Made by a program: the position numbers and the translations under genes | Assembly (NCBI RefSeq): GCF_949282365.1 | Contig: NZ_CASDOY010000002.1 | Location: 58,638-122,637 of the forward strand | Source: an uncultured Desulfovibrio sp. | GTDB lineage: Bacteria; Desulfobacterota; Desulfovibrionia; Desulfovibrionales; Desulfovibrionaceae | Direction: 5' to 3' | DNA length: 64,000 bases | In this document: piece after piece, positions 41,718-50,135 of the stretch | How the letters are laid out: the number at the start of each line of letters is the position of its first letter | Position numbering within the stretch: position 1 is the stretch's first letter | The notes under the pieces: model-generated | What the model saw: only the letters and a program-made list of their open reading frames with translations | What the model was told of the DNA's origin: nothing | Database searches by the model: none

Positions 41718-43481
41718 CTAACTGTTCGTCATGATGCTTGTGGTATGGAAGGCCAGCTCCGAGCCCAGGCTTTCCTGCAGGCGTTCGCGCAGCATGCGCT
41801 GGGAGGCGGTCACGTCGGTGCTCATGAGCACGCTGTGGGCCATGTCCATGCAGGTCCGGGCGTCCAGGCGGCGGATCATGTGCTTCATGCCCGGCACGAA
41901 GCGCGGCGAGGCCGAGAGCGTGTCCACCCCCATGCCCAGCAGCAGGGCCAGCCCGTAGGGATCGGCGGCCAGCTCGCCGCAGACCGAGACCCCGATGCCC
42001 TCGCGGTGGGCGGAGTCGATGATGCGTTTCAGGGAGCGCACCACCGCCGGGTGCAGGGCCTCGTTGAGATAGGCCACATGCAGGTTGTTGCGGTCGATGG
42101 CCATCAGGTAATGGATCAGGTCGTTGGTGCCGATGCTGAAAAAGTCGCATTCACGGGCCAGGGCGTCGGCGATGAGCACGGCCGCCGGGGTCTCCACCAT
42201 GATGCCCAGGGGCAGGTCGGCGGCGTGGGGCAGGCCGGCGGCCCGCAGTTCCTGCTGCAGCTCCTGCATGATGCGGCGCACGCTCTGGACCTCGGCCAGA
42301 CCGGAGATCATGGGCAGCAGCAGGGAGATGTTGCCTTCCACGCCAGCGCGCATGAGGGCGCGCAGCTGGCTGCGGAAGATCTTCTGATGCCGCAGGCAGA
42401 AGCGGATACCGCGCAGGCCCAGGGCCGGGTTGGGTTCCTTGAGGGCCTCCTGGGCGCGCAGCATCTTGTCCGCGCCGGCGTCCAGGGTGCGGAAGACCAC
42501 CTGCGCGGGCGCGGCCTTGCGGGCCACGGCGCTGTATTCGGCATAGAGCTCTTCCTCGCTGGGCAGATGCTCCCGCAGGAAGGAGAATTCCGTACGGTAC
42601 AGGCCCACGCCCTCGGCGCCGCTGGCCTGCAGTTCGTCCATCTCCTCCAGGCGCTCCAGGTTGGCATGCACGGCCACGCGCACGCCGTCGCGCATCTCCG
42701 CGGGCCAGTGGGATTCGCTGCGGGTGCGGGCCTCCCAGTCCTGATAGGCGCGCAGGCGCTCCTCATAGGCGGCCAGGTCCTCACTGTCGGGGCCCAGCAG
42801 CAGGCAGCCGTTGAGGCCGTCCACGATGACCTGCTCGCCGGGACGGCCGGTCTCCAGCAGGCCGGTGACGCCCACCAGGGCCGGGATGTGCAGGCCGCGC
42901 GACAGGATGGCCGTATGCGAGGTGGGCCCGCCTTCCGCCGTGATGACGGCGCGTACGTCCTTGAAATCCAGCTCCATGACGTCGGCGGGCGAAAGGTCCT
43001 GGGCCGCCAGGATGCTCGATCCGGCCGGGAGGGGCAGGGCGCAGCTGCCGGCCAGGCATTCGCGCAGGCGCAGGCCCACGGCGCGGATATCCTGCGCCCG
43101 GTCGCGCAGGTAGGGATCGTCCATGTTGCGGAAGATGCTGCACAGCTGTTCCACCGTGCTGTCCAGGGCCCAGGCGGCGCAGACCAGTTCCTTCTCGATG
43201 CGGGCAAGGGCGCTGCCCACCAGTTTGGGATCGCGTGCCAGCTCGATCTGGGCGGCGATGACCTCGCGGTATTCGGAAAGGTCTTCCGGGACCTTGGCCA
43301 TGGCGTCCTGCAGGGCGGCGCGCACATTGGTCACGGCGGCGCGCAGCTGCTCCTGCTCGCCTTCCACTTCGCGCGGACTGATGCGGCGCATCTCCACGGT
43401 CTGGACATTGTGGGCGAAACGCAAGGCCCCGATGGCGATGCCGGGGGAAACAGCGGTACCGAAAAGAAGAGCGCGTGCCAT
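41718..43481 (-). CDS. ptsI: PTS enzyme I (phosphoenolpyruvate-protein phosphotransferase)
   Basis: Phosphorylates HPr from PEP. It has 587 residues, slightly above the 575 of E. coli. The active-site histidine is H189 in GGPTSHTAILSRG. The PEP-binding TIM barrel contains LYRTEFSFL near 331-339, ALGLRGIRFCLRH and SIGTNDLIHYLMAIDRNN. All core motifs look intact. It starts one base after the ptsH stop. Only a lone EIID is found beside HPr/EI here, with no EIIA, EIIB or EIIC. This fits a partial mannose-type or regulatory PTS. Confidence 0.94.
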   Translation of the reverse strand: MARALLFGTAVSPGIAIGALRFAHNVQTVEMRRISPREVEGEQEQLRAAVTNVRAALQDAMAKVPEDLSEYREVIAAQIELARDPKLVGSALARIEKELVCAAWALDSTVEQLCSIFRNMDDPYLRDRAQDIRAVGLRLRECLAGSCALPLPAGSSILAAQDLSPADVMELDFKDVRAVITAEGGPTSHTAILSRGLHIPALVGVTGLLETGRPGEQVIVDGLNGCLLLGPDSEDLAAYEERLRAYQDWEARTRSESHWPAEMRDGVRVAVHANLERLEEMDELQASGAEGVGLYRTEFSFLREHLPSEEELYAEYSAVARKAAPAQVVFRTLDAGADKMLRAQEALKEPNPALGLRGIRFCLRHQKIFRSQLRALMRAGVEGNISLLLPMISGLAEVQSVRRIMQELQQELRAAGLPHAADLPLGIMVETPAAVLIADALARECDFFSIGTNDLIHYLMAIDRNNLHVAYLNEALHPAVVRSLKRIIDSAHREGIGVSVCGELAADPYGLALLLGMGVDTLSASPRFVPGMKHMIRRLDARTCMDMAHSVLMSTDVTASQRMLRERLQESLGSELAFHTTSIMTNS

Positions 43482-43482
43482 A

Positions 43483-43770
43483 TCAGTCCTGCAAATTTTC
43501 CAGATAGTCCGCCAGGGCGGTCAGCGCCGTGCGGGCATCGTCGCCCCTGGCCAGCAGGGTCAGGGAGCAACCCGTCGCGATGGCAAGGGAGAGGATGTCC
43601 AGCATGCTCTTGGCGTCGGCCGTGCCGTGCTCGCTCTTGATCTGGATGTCGGAGGAAAAGCGCTGGGCCTCCTGCGCCAGACGGGCAGCAGGCCGCGCGT
43701 GCAGCCCGCCACGCGTGTGCAGCGTGACGGGCAGGATGAGCCCTTCGGGCGTTTCCTGAACTTCAGCCAT
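43483..43770 (-). CDS. ptsH: Phosphocarrier protein HPr
   Basis: The small PTS phosphocarrier, 95 residues, with an N-terminal extension of about 9 residues. The phospho-accepting histidine is H24 in GGLHARPAARLA. The regulatory serine position is S55 in DAKSMLDIL, the site phosphorylated by HPr kinase in other bacteria. The ATG at 43770 has GGGAG upstream. ptsI follows after one base. Whether the HPr-kinase-like protein at 24886 acts on it is untested; that protein is only distantly kinase-like. Confidence 0.94.
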   Translation of the reverse strand: MAEVQETPEGLILPVTLHTRGGLHARPAARLAQEAQRFSSDIQIKSEHGTADAKSMLDILSLAIATGCSLTLLARGDDARTALTALADYLENLQD

Positions 43771-44008
43771 GATAGAGTCTCCCTGGTCGCCTCCCGGGCG
43801 ACCGATACGATCCTTTTCCTGACGGCGGGGCCGCCGGCACAAGCGGCTCCGGCGCATGGCCGGGGCAGCCTCCGTCTTGCCGCCTCCAGCGGCGGTCCTG
43901 CACGGCGGCAGGCCCTTTCCTCCGGCCGGGGACGCCCTGACGTCGCGTCGCGGCCGCTGTCGCGCCCTGGCCCGGCGCTGGCCGGGTGCCTCGCCCCGCG
44001 CGGGCTGG

Positions 44009-44758
44009 CTACAGGCCCACCAGCCCCGTCTCCATGAGCACGAGGAAGGTCAGCAGCACAAGCCAGAGGATGATGCGGGGCAGGTGCAGGCGTCCTATGA
44101 TCCAGGCGGCGGCCAGGACTGCGCCGCCGCCGCCCATACACCACAGCAGGGTGTGCCGGTCACCGCCGAGAGGCAGCAGCATAAGGCCCGCCACGGTCAG
44201 CAGGCAGGCGTTGACGATCTTGATGCGTCCGGTCCAGTTGATGAGCCCCAGGCGCTTGAGCCAGGTCAGCGCGGCCAGGCCGTGGCGCAGGGCGAAAAAA
44301 AACGTGCCGATGCGGAAGGCCAGCAGGGCCAGGGCCAGCAGCAGGGTCAGCACCATGGCCGGCACGGTCTGCCCGGCCAGCAGCAGGCAGATGCAGGTCA
44401 GGGACCAGCAGGGGAAGACCCCGCCCTCGAAAAAACCGTCCCCCACGGCGGAAAGCGTCGTGCCCAGGGTGCGCCGCACCATGTCCAGGGCGTTGGAAGG
44501 CAGCTTGCCGCCGGCCACCTGGTCCTCGATGTTCAGCAGCAGCCCGATATAGAGGGGGAGCATGTAGGGATGGGTATTGCTGTGGGCGCTGTAGTGGGCG
44601 GTCGCCTGCGCCCTGGCCTCCACGTCGGGATAGAGATGCCGCAAGGCCGGTTCCAGCGCGAACACCAGCCCCAGCTGCTGCATGCTGCGCGCCGTGACGG
44701 CGGCATTGATGCAGCAGCTGCGCGCAAGGCAGGCAAGGGCTGTGCGGGTGGGCAACAT
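44009..44758 (-). CDS. PTS system mannose/fructose/sorbose-family IID component
   Basis: A 249-residue EIID membrane subunit. The family's hallmark segment ALEPALRHLYPD followed by HYSAHSNTHPYMLPLYIGLLLNIED spans about 35-78, where the NTHP motif is diagnostic. Hydrophobic helices follow in the C-terminal half. It is shorter than ManZ (about 280) but complete in motif. It lies upstream of ptsH on the same strand, 238 bases away, and downstream of rsmI. No IIC or IIAB gene is adjacent, so transport of a sugar by this subunit alone is doubtful. Confidence 0.85.
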   Translation of the reverse strand: MLPTRTALACLARSCCINAAVTARSMQQLGLVFALEPALRHLYPDVEARAQATAHYSAHSNTHPYMLPLYIGLLLNIEDQVAGGKLPSNALDMVRRTLGTTLSAVGDGFFEGGVFPCWSLTCICLLLAGQTVPAMVLTLLLALALLAFRIGTFFFALRHGLAALTWLKRLGLINWTGRIKIVNACLLTVAGLMLLPLGGDRHTLLWCMGGGGAVLAAAWIIGRLHLPRIILWLVLLTFLVLMETGLVGL

Positions 44759-44798
44759 GGCGGGCTCGCTTGGGTTCGCTGGTTCGTGCCGGCAAGGC

Positions 44799-45647
44799 TC
44801 AGGAGCGCGTCAGGAGGTCGTAGAGTTCCTTGGCGCTCCAGCCGCCGGCCATCTCCTGGGCCCGGCGGGCCACTTCCTTGGGCTTGAGACGTCCGTCGGC
44901 CCCGGCCATGACGGCTTCCAGGGCCCGGCGCGCGGCGGCTTCGTCCACGCGCTCTTGCTGCTCCGGCGGGCCGATGATGACGGTGATCTCGCCCAGCAGT
45001 TCCTGCGGCAGTTCCTGCCACGTCTCCAGCCGTCCGAGTATAAATTCCTCGTGGGTCTTGGTCAATTCCCGGCACACGGCCAGAGCGCGCGGCCCCAGCA
45101 GTTCCGCAGCCTGGGCCAGGCTCTCGCGCAGGCGGTCCTTGCGTTCGAAAAAGATGAGCGAGCCCGGCGTGCGCGCAAAGGCCGAGAGCGTGGCCCGGCG
45201 GCCTGCGGCGTCGCGCGGCAGGAAACCCAGGAAGGTGTAGGGCAGGGGCGGGATGCCCGCGGCGGAAAGGGCCGTCACCGGCGCCGACGGGCCGGGCACG
45301 GGCGAGACGGGCAGGCCTTCGGCCCGGCAGGCGCGCACCAGACGGTAGCCGGGATCGGCCAGCAGGGGCGTGCCCGCGTCCGAGACCAGGGCCAGGTTCC
45401 GGCCTTGCCGCAGGAGGCGCAGGACCTCCTCCTGCCGTTCGCTCTCGTTGTGGTCATGGAAACTCAGGAAACGGCGGGCGGGGATGCCGCACTGGCTGCA
45501 GAGCAGCCCGGCGCGGCGGGTATCCTCGGCCAGGATGAGGTCGGCGGCGGCGAGGACCTCGCGGGCGCGGGGCGAAAAGTCACCAGGGTTGCCAAGAGGC
45601 GTGGCCACGATCCACAGATGGCCCGGAGCCGGAGAGGTCGAAGGCAT
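44799..45647 (-). CDS. rsmI: 16S rRNA (cytidine1402-2'-O)-methyltransferase RsmI
   Basis: Methylates C1402 of 16S rRNA. It has 282 residues. The tetrapyrrole-methylase-like fold is shown by HLWIVATPLGNPGDFS (10-25), LAEDTRR near 43-49, FHDHNE near 67, SDAGTPLLADPG near 92-103 and VPGPSA. The C-terminal part contains the LKPKEVARRAQEM helix. The ATG at 45647 lies inside the yraN coding region, so the two overlap by 68 bases in different frames. Later starts would delete part of the first beta strand. Confidence 0.94.
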   Translation of the reverse strand: MPSTSPAPGHLWIVATPLGNPGDFSPRAREVLAAADLILAEDTRRAGLLCSQCGIPARRFLSFHDHNESERQEEVLRLLRQGRNLALVSDAGTPLLADPGYRLVRACRAEGLPVSPVPGPSAPVTALSAAGIPPLPYTFLGFLPRDAAGRRATLSAFARTPGSLIFFERKDRLRESLAQAAELLGPRALAVCRELTKTHEEFILGRLETWQELPQELLGEITVIIGPPEQQERVDEAAARRALEAVMAGADGRLKPKEVARRAQEMAGGWSAKELYDLLTRS

Positions 45648-46068
45648 GGCGGATATGCTCCAAGTGCGGGCCCGCGGGCCCCTGTTCGATACAGACAACG
45701 TCAAAACGGCAGGACAGCTGCCACTGGTCGTGCGCGGCCAGCCAGGCGCGGGCGGCACGGATCAGGGTGCGGCGCTTGCGCGGCCCGATGGCGTCCAGGG
45801 CGCTGCCCAGACTGCCCGGCCCGCGCGTTTTGACTTCCACGAAGACCAGAGTGTCCCCTTCCCGGCAGACAAGGTCAAGTTCCAGCGGGCCGCTGCGCCA
45901 GTTGCGGGCCAGGATGCGCAGGCCCCGGGAGCGCAGCAGGTCTGCGGCGGCTTCTTCCCCGGCCCGGCCCAGGGCGGCCCTGCGGGCACCGTCAGTCAGG
46001 GAGGGCGCGTCGTCCGCCCCTGCGGTAGCGGGCGCGGCAGAAGGGAAGAAGCGGGAGAGCAGCTTCAC
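45580..46068 (-). CDS. YraN/UPF0102-family putative endonuclease
   Basis: A 162-residue protein of the YraN family. The nuclease-like core is LGRAGEEAAADLLRSRG near 33-49, then GPLELDLVCREGDTLVFVEVKTR split over about 60-82, with the E/D...EVK pattern of Holliday-junction-resolvase-like folds. The ATG overlaps the rnhB stop by four bases. The C-terminal about 25 residues extend beyond the conserved fold and overlap rsmI. Its biological role is poorly known. Confidence 0.88.
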   Translation of the reverse strand: MKLLSRFFPSAAPATAGADDAPSLTDGARRAALGRAGEEAAADLLRSRGLRILARNWRSGPLELDLVCREGDTLVFVEVKTRGPGSLGSALDAIGPRKRRTLIRAARAWLAAHDQWQLSCRFDVVCIEQGPAGPHLEHIRHAFDLSGSGPSVDRGHASWQPW

Positions 46069-46784
46069 AGCAGGCTCCCCTGCCGGGCCCCGGGCCGTTC
46101 CTCCCCGTCGGGCAGCACGCCGCGAAAGGTCAGGCGGTGCTGGGGGCAGGGCCCCAGACGCCGCAGGGCCGCGTAATGCTCGGCCGTGCCGTAGCCCTTG
46201 TGCCGTGCCAGACCGTAGCCGGGATAGCGTTTGTCCAGATGCTCCATGAGCAGGTCACGGTAGGTCTTGGCCAGGATGGAGGCCGCGGAGATGGCGGGCA
46301 CGGCGCTGTCCCCGCCCACCACGGCCTGCTGGCGGGGCAGGGCGGGGGCTTTGGCGCCGGCCTTGCGCCAGTGCGGCAGCAGCACGGGCTCCGGTATGGT
46401 CTTGTTGCCGTCCACCCGCAAAAAGTCCGGCCTGCGGCGCAGGCAGCGGACGGCCCGGCTCATGGCTTCGAAGGTGGCCTGCAGGATGTTGATGCGGTCG
46501 ATGGTCCCGGGCCAGACCACGCCCAGGCCCCAGGCCAGGGCGCAACGGCGGATCAGGGGGGCCAGCTCCTCCCGCCGGGCCGCGCTCAGGGCCTTGGAAT
46601 CCGTCAGGCCCGGCAGGTCGTACGCTTCCGGCAGGATGACGGCGGCGGCCACCACCGGTCCGGCCAGGCAGCCCCGGCCCGCTTCGTCGATGCCCGCCGC
46701 GAGCAGGGGCCTGGCGGGCAGGCGGCAGAGCAGGCCCTGCCGGGGGGCGGAAGCTGCGGGATGCTGTGTGCGCCGGACGGTCAT
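46065..46784 (-). CDS. rnhB: Ribonuclease HII
   Basis: Cleaves RNA in RNA/DNA hybrids, including single misincorporated ribonucleotides. It has 239 residues, with a longer N-terminus than usual. The catalytic motif is GIDEAGRGCLAGP (31-43). The second aspartate is in FLRVDGNK near 120 and the third region is the SAASILAKTYRD helix. An alternative start nearer the core is possible. It sits between rplS and yraN as in many bacteria and is probably co-transcribed with them. Confidence 0.95.
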   Translation of the reverse strand: MTVRRTQHPAASAPRQGLLCRLPARPLLAAGIDEAGRGCLAGPVVAAAVILPEAYDLPGLTDSKALSAARREELAPLIRRCALAWGLGVVWPGTIDRINILQATFEAMSRAVRCLRRRPDFLRVDGNKTIPEPVLLPHWRKAGAKAPALPRQQAVVGGDSAVPAISAASILAKTYRDLLMEHLDKRYPGYGLARHKGYGTAEHYAALRRLGPCPQHRLTFRGVLPDGEERPGARQGSLL

Positions 46785-46823
46785 CGCTGTGCCATGTGAT
46801 CGCTGATCATGAAAACGCCAAAG

Positions 46824-46852
46824 ACCTCACCCCGCGCAAGGCAGGGTGAGGT
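46824..46852 (-). terminator. Hairpin after rplS
   Basis: A 9-bp perfect stem (ACCTCACCC with GGGTGAGGT, 11-base loop). On the minus strand it is followed by CTTTGGCGTTTTC, a weak T-rich tail. It may attenuate transcription between rplS and rnhB. Confidence 0.45.
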
Positions 46853-46927
46853 TCGTTCCATCGGTCGGCTGCCCGGGCATGTTCACAGGACCTTCAGGCC
46901 GCCATGGACATTCCGCAGGGCTGCGGA

Positions 46928-47275
46928 TCAGAAGCGGCCGCGGGGCTTGATGCGGGCGGCTTTGCCCTTGAGGGCGCGCAGGTAGTACAGACGGCTGCGG
47001 CGCACGCGGCCCTGGCTCACCACTTCCACATGGTCGATGAAGGGGGAGTGCAGGGGGAAGATACGTTCCACGCCCACGCCGTCGGAGATCTTGCGCACGG
47101 TGAAGGTGGCGTCGGTGGTGCCGCGCTGGATGCGGATCACGTTGCCCTGGAACACCTGAATACGCTCTTTTTCGCCTTCCACAATGCGCAGATGCACTTT
47201 CACCGTGTCGCCGGAACGAAACACGGGCATATCCATACGCATGTTTTCACGTTCGATTTTTTTGATGATATCCAT
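46928..47275 (-). CDS. rplS: Ribosomal protein L19 (bL19)
   Basis: A 50S protein at the subunit interface, 115 residues. It begins MDIIKKIERENMRMD and contains FRSGDTVKVHLRIVEGEKERIQVFQG near 19-44 and the FTVRKISDGVGVERIFPLHSP stretch. AAGGAG precedes the ATG. It follows trmD by 60 bases. Confidence 0.97.
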   Translation of the reverse strand: MDIIKKIERENMRMDMPVFRSGDTVKVHLRIVEGEKERIQVFQGNVIRIQRGTTDATFTVRKISDGVGVERIFPLHSPFIDHVEVVSQGRVRRSRLYYLRALKGKAARIKPRGRF

Positions 47276-47336
47276 GCCCTACTCCTTGAATACGCAGCTT
47301 GGCAAAAGCTGTCGTCGTGAAGAAAAACTGTGGCGC

Positions 47337-48632
47337 TTAGTTGTAATCGCCCAAAATTCTGTCGGCCAGGATAGCGGCCGCGCTCCGCACCGAAAGGTGA
47401 TTGTAGCCCAGATAGCGTATGGGCCGGATCACCCCGTCACACCGGGCGAGCACCTCAGGGGCCAGCCCCTGGGCCGTACCCAGCAACAGCAGCACAGGGC
47501 CGTCTTCGCACATGCGGCACACATCCGCCGGACAAAGCGGCGGGGGCGCGTGCTTGTGAGCGGGCCAGGAGGCGGAACTGGCCACCACTCTGGGCCGCGT
47601 GCCCGTGCGCTCCGTAAGATGCTCCACAGCGGCATCCACGGATCCGGCGGGACAAACCGTCGCGAGCGCCTGCGCCCGGTCCGGGTTGCCCCTGCTCCCC
47701 GCGCCCTGCGTCCAGTGCCGGACTATGGCCTGAAGCAGACGCTGCTGGTCCTCCAGCGGGGTCACGGCATAGAACGGTCCCATCGCATAGCTGCGGGAAA
47801 TCCGGGCTATATCGTGAATATCCAAATTTGTCAAAGAGGAAACGCCGGAATTTTTCCGGCCCAGCAGGACAGGGTGATGGACGAGGCAGAACGAAAGGTT
47901 CCTCCCGGCCCTCGTGCGGGGCAATGCGGCCAGATAGCGGGCATCTTCCGCCACCAGGGGCGCGCTGTCCAGCAGGTCGGGCCGCACGCGCAGGGTGGTG
48001 GCCAGGGACTGCTCACGCCGCCAGCGCGCCACGGCGCCGTGGTCCCCGCCGCGCAGCACCTCCGGCACCTCGCGGCCTTCCAGCACGTCGGGCCGCGTAT
48101 AGTGCGGATACTCCAGCAGGCCGTGGGAAAAGCTCTCGTCGTCCCCGGATTCCTCCTTGCCCATGAAACCGGGCACCAGCCGCGCCACCGATTCGATGAC
48201 GGCCAGGGCCGCCGTCTCGCCGCCGTTGAGCACGGCTTCGCCCACGCTCACGGGCTCCAGGGGAAAGATGTCCAGCAGGCGGGCATCCAGCCCCTCGTAA
48301 CGTCCGCAGACCAGGGTCAGATCATCTGCCAGGGCCAGCTCCCGGGCCAGGGCGTCATTGAGGGGGCGTCCGCTGGGGGCCAGCAGGATCATGCGTCCCG
48401 GCGTTTCGATGGAACGCAGCGCCGCGGCCAGAGGCTCGCCCTGCATGACCATGCCCGGGCCGCCGCCGTAGGGACGATCGTCCACATGCTGGTGGCGGCT
48501 GGTGCTGAAGCTGCGCGGATCGTGGAAGGAAAAATCCACGATGCCGGCCTCGCGGGCGCGGCCCAGCAATGCCGTCTCCAGCGGCGAGCGGAAAAACTCC
48601 GGGAAAAGGCTGACCAGATGAAAGCGAAGCAT
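47337..48632 (-). CDS. trmD: tRNA (guanine37-N1)-methyltransferase TrmD fused to a second SPOUT-like RNA methyltransferase domain
   Basis: A 431-residue fusion. Residues about 1-240 are a complete TrmD that makes m1G37, with the knot motifs DDRPYGGGPGM (51-61), CGRYEGLDARLL (109-120) and SVGEAVLNGGE (129-139). Residues about 245-431 form a separate domain starting NLSFCLVHHPVLLGRKNSGVSS and ending NHLSVRSAAAILADRILGDYN. It resembles the SAM-dependent RNA methyltransferase family (Nep1-like, Pfam Methyltrn_RNA_4) that in Thermotoga is a separate gene beside trmD. The RNA target of the second domain is unknown. The ATG at 48632 begins the standard TrmD strand MLRFHLVSLFPEFF; the ribosome-binding site is weak. 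Confidence 0.93.
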   Translation of the reverse strand: MLRFHLVSLFPEFFRSPLETALLGRAREAGIVDFSFHDPRSFSTSRHQHVDDRPYGGGPGMVMQGEPLAAALRSIETPGRMILLAPSGRPLNDALARELALADDLTLVCGRYEGLDARLLDIFPLEPVSVGEAVLNGGETAALAVIESVARLVPGFMGKEESGDDESFSHGLLEYPHYTRPDVLEGREVPEVLRGGDHGAVARWRREQSLATTLRVRPDLLDSAPLVAEDARYLAALPRTRAGRNLSFCLVHHPVLLGRKNSGVSSLTNLDIHDIARISRSYAMGPFYAVTPLEDQQRLLQAIVRHWTQGAGSRGNPDRAQALATVCPAGSVDAAVEHLTERTGTRPRVVASSASWPAHKHAPPPLCPADVCRMCEDGPVLLLLGTAQGLAPEVLARCDGVIRPIRYLGYNHLSVRSAAAILADRILGDYN

Positions 48633-48825
48633 GGGCGCACAGTGACCCAAAAGCGGGCATAAGGCAAGCGGATGTTTGCGGCGGACAGGAGCGGGCGGAC
48701 GGGAGGGGAAACGCGGGACAGGCCGCGGACAGGAGGGGAGAGGGCCCCCCTCCTGCTCTCCCGTCTGCCTCCGAAAACTTTTGTCCAGGTCCTTGAAGGG
48801 AAGCCGGACTGTCCGCAGGCGGCCG

Positions 48826-49566
48826 TCACCTCCGGTCCCGCAGTGCCACGCACAGCCAGTGGCCGGGGCAGGGCAGCAGCCGCCAGCGGTACGGGAGCGC
48901 ATCCAGCGTCAGGCAGCCGCTGCGCTGGCCGCTGTGGCCGCTGTCCAGCAGGCGCGGGGGCCGGTCGCAGCCCGTGGCGGCCGCCTTGAAGACCGCTTCC
49001 TTGATGGTCCAGCGGCGCAGGCAGTCGCGCTGCCGGGCGGCGGGGACGAGGCCGGCGGGGAGCTCGCGGGCGGCAAAGGCCGACAGCGGCGGCGCCGGGC
49101 TCGTCAGGGCCTCGGCATCCACGCCGGGACTGTCCTGCGGACCGGACAGCAGACAGAACACGGCCCGCTCGCTGTAACTGAAGCTGATGCCGAACCCCTC
49201 CAGCCGGGGCTGTCCCGACGGCAGGCGCTGCAGGCGCGGGCAGGCGTGAGCGGAGAAAAAGCCTTTGGCCGCGCGCAGATGCTCCACCAGCCGGGGCGGC
49301 GGATACCAGTGGAGGACGGGGGCGGCAGGCAGGCCAAAGGACAGCGCGCGGTGCAGCAGCACCGCCAGCAGCAGCCGTGCCAGATGGCGTTTGTCACGCT
49401 CGGACGGAAGGTGGAAAGCCTTCATGTGAACCTGGTCTTCCGCCGCCGACAGCCCCCCAGGCAGCTCTGGCAACTGCATGGCAGGAGACTGGCCGGAGCA
49501 GGACGGCAAAGGACAGGCCGCCAGCAGCAGGGGCGGTAACGGGGAAGACGATAGGGGCCTGGACAT
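48826..49566 (-). CDS. 4'-phosphopantetheinyl transferase (Sfp/EntD-like)
   Basis: Transfers phosphopantetheine from CoA to carrier proteins. It has 246 residues from the ATG at 49566. The Mg2+ and CoA motifs are visible: SFSYSERAVFCLL (128-140), GVDAE (148-152) and WTIKEAVFKAA (186-196), corresponding to the ACPS signature (GxDxE and WxxKEA). The first 50 residues are low-complexity, and a later start at M48 (49425) is possible. No carrier-protein or NRPS/PKS gene is nearby; it may serve fatty-acid ACP or an unlinked pathway. Confidence 0.82.
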   Translation of the reverse strand: MSRPLSSSPLPPLLLAACPLPSCSGQSPAMQLPELPGGLSAAEDQVHMKAFHLPSERDKRHLARLLLAVLLHRALSFGLPAAPVLHWYPPPRLVEHLRAAKGFFSAHACPRLQRLPSGQPRLEGFGISFSYSERAVFCLLSGPQDSPGVDAEALTSPAPPLSAFAARELPAGLVPAARQRDCLRRWTIKEAVFKAAATGCDRPPRLLDSGHSGQRSGCLTLDALPYRWRLLPCPGHWLCVALRDRR

Positions 49567-49740
49567 GGTATGATGATGCCCGGCAGGCAGACAAAAGGCA
49601 ATGCGCCGACGGTATCCCGGCGCGCCGTCTGCTGCGGGACAGAGGCTTTTTGCCGTTCTCCCGTCCCCGGCAGGAGGAGCGGGGGAACGGGCACAAAAAA
49701 GTCCGCAGGCACGAGGCTTGCGGACGGGATGTTCGCGGGA

Positions 49741-49834
49741 TGGCGGAGACGTATAGGAGTCGAACCTACCGCAGACGGTTAAGCCTGCCACCGGTTTTGA
49801 AGACCGGGCGCCACACCGGTGACGACACGCCTCC
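49741..49834 (-). tRNA. selC: tRNA-Sec (selenocysteine, anticodon TCA)
   Basis: A 94-base tRNA with an 8-bp acceptor stem (GGAGGCGT with ACGTCTCC), a long variable arm, encoded CCA and anticodon loop CTTCAAA reading UGA. The T arm GGTTCGACTCC matches bacterial selC. The organism therefore makes selenoproteins; selA, selB and selD are not in this window. Confidence 0.95.
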
Positions 49835-50135
49835 CCACGTTTTTTTGTCTGCCACAAAGCCCGACGGAAAGCAAGCCTGCCGCGCGGGACGGCATCCGGG
49901 ATGGCGACCATGCCCGTCCGCGCCTGAAGGAGAGCCTGCCCGCGCGGCGGCCGGGAGGACTTTTTCCCGCCGTCCTCCCGTCCGGCCATTGCCAGACGGG
50001 AAAATAGACTTACCATATCCCTGACTCCCGGGCGGCTCGATTGACACCGCACCACCGCTCAGAGTACCGTGACTCCTTGGCGCAGGCCGCTGCGCCATCA
50101 GCGAAACGCTTTACCGCTCTACAGTGGAGGCCGAT
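49835..50135. other. Divergent region between selC and ftsH
   Basis: About 300 bases. It contains the ftsH promoter (50041-50070) and a CCCGTC/GACGGG dyad near 49978-50000. No gene is seen. The selC promoter must also lie here but I cannot place it. Confidence 0.5.
50041..50070 (+). promoter_or_regulatory. Probable ftsH promoter
   Basis: A perfect TTGACA (50041-50046) with TACCGT (50065-50070) after 18 bases. It lies about 66 bases before the ftsH start. Confidence 0.5.
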
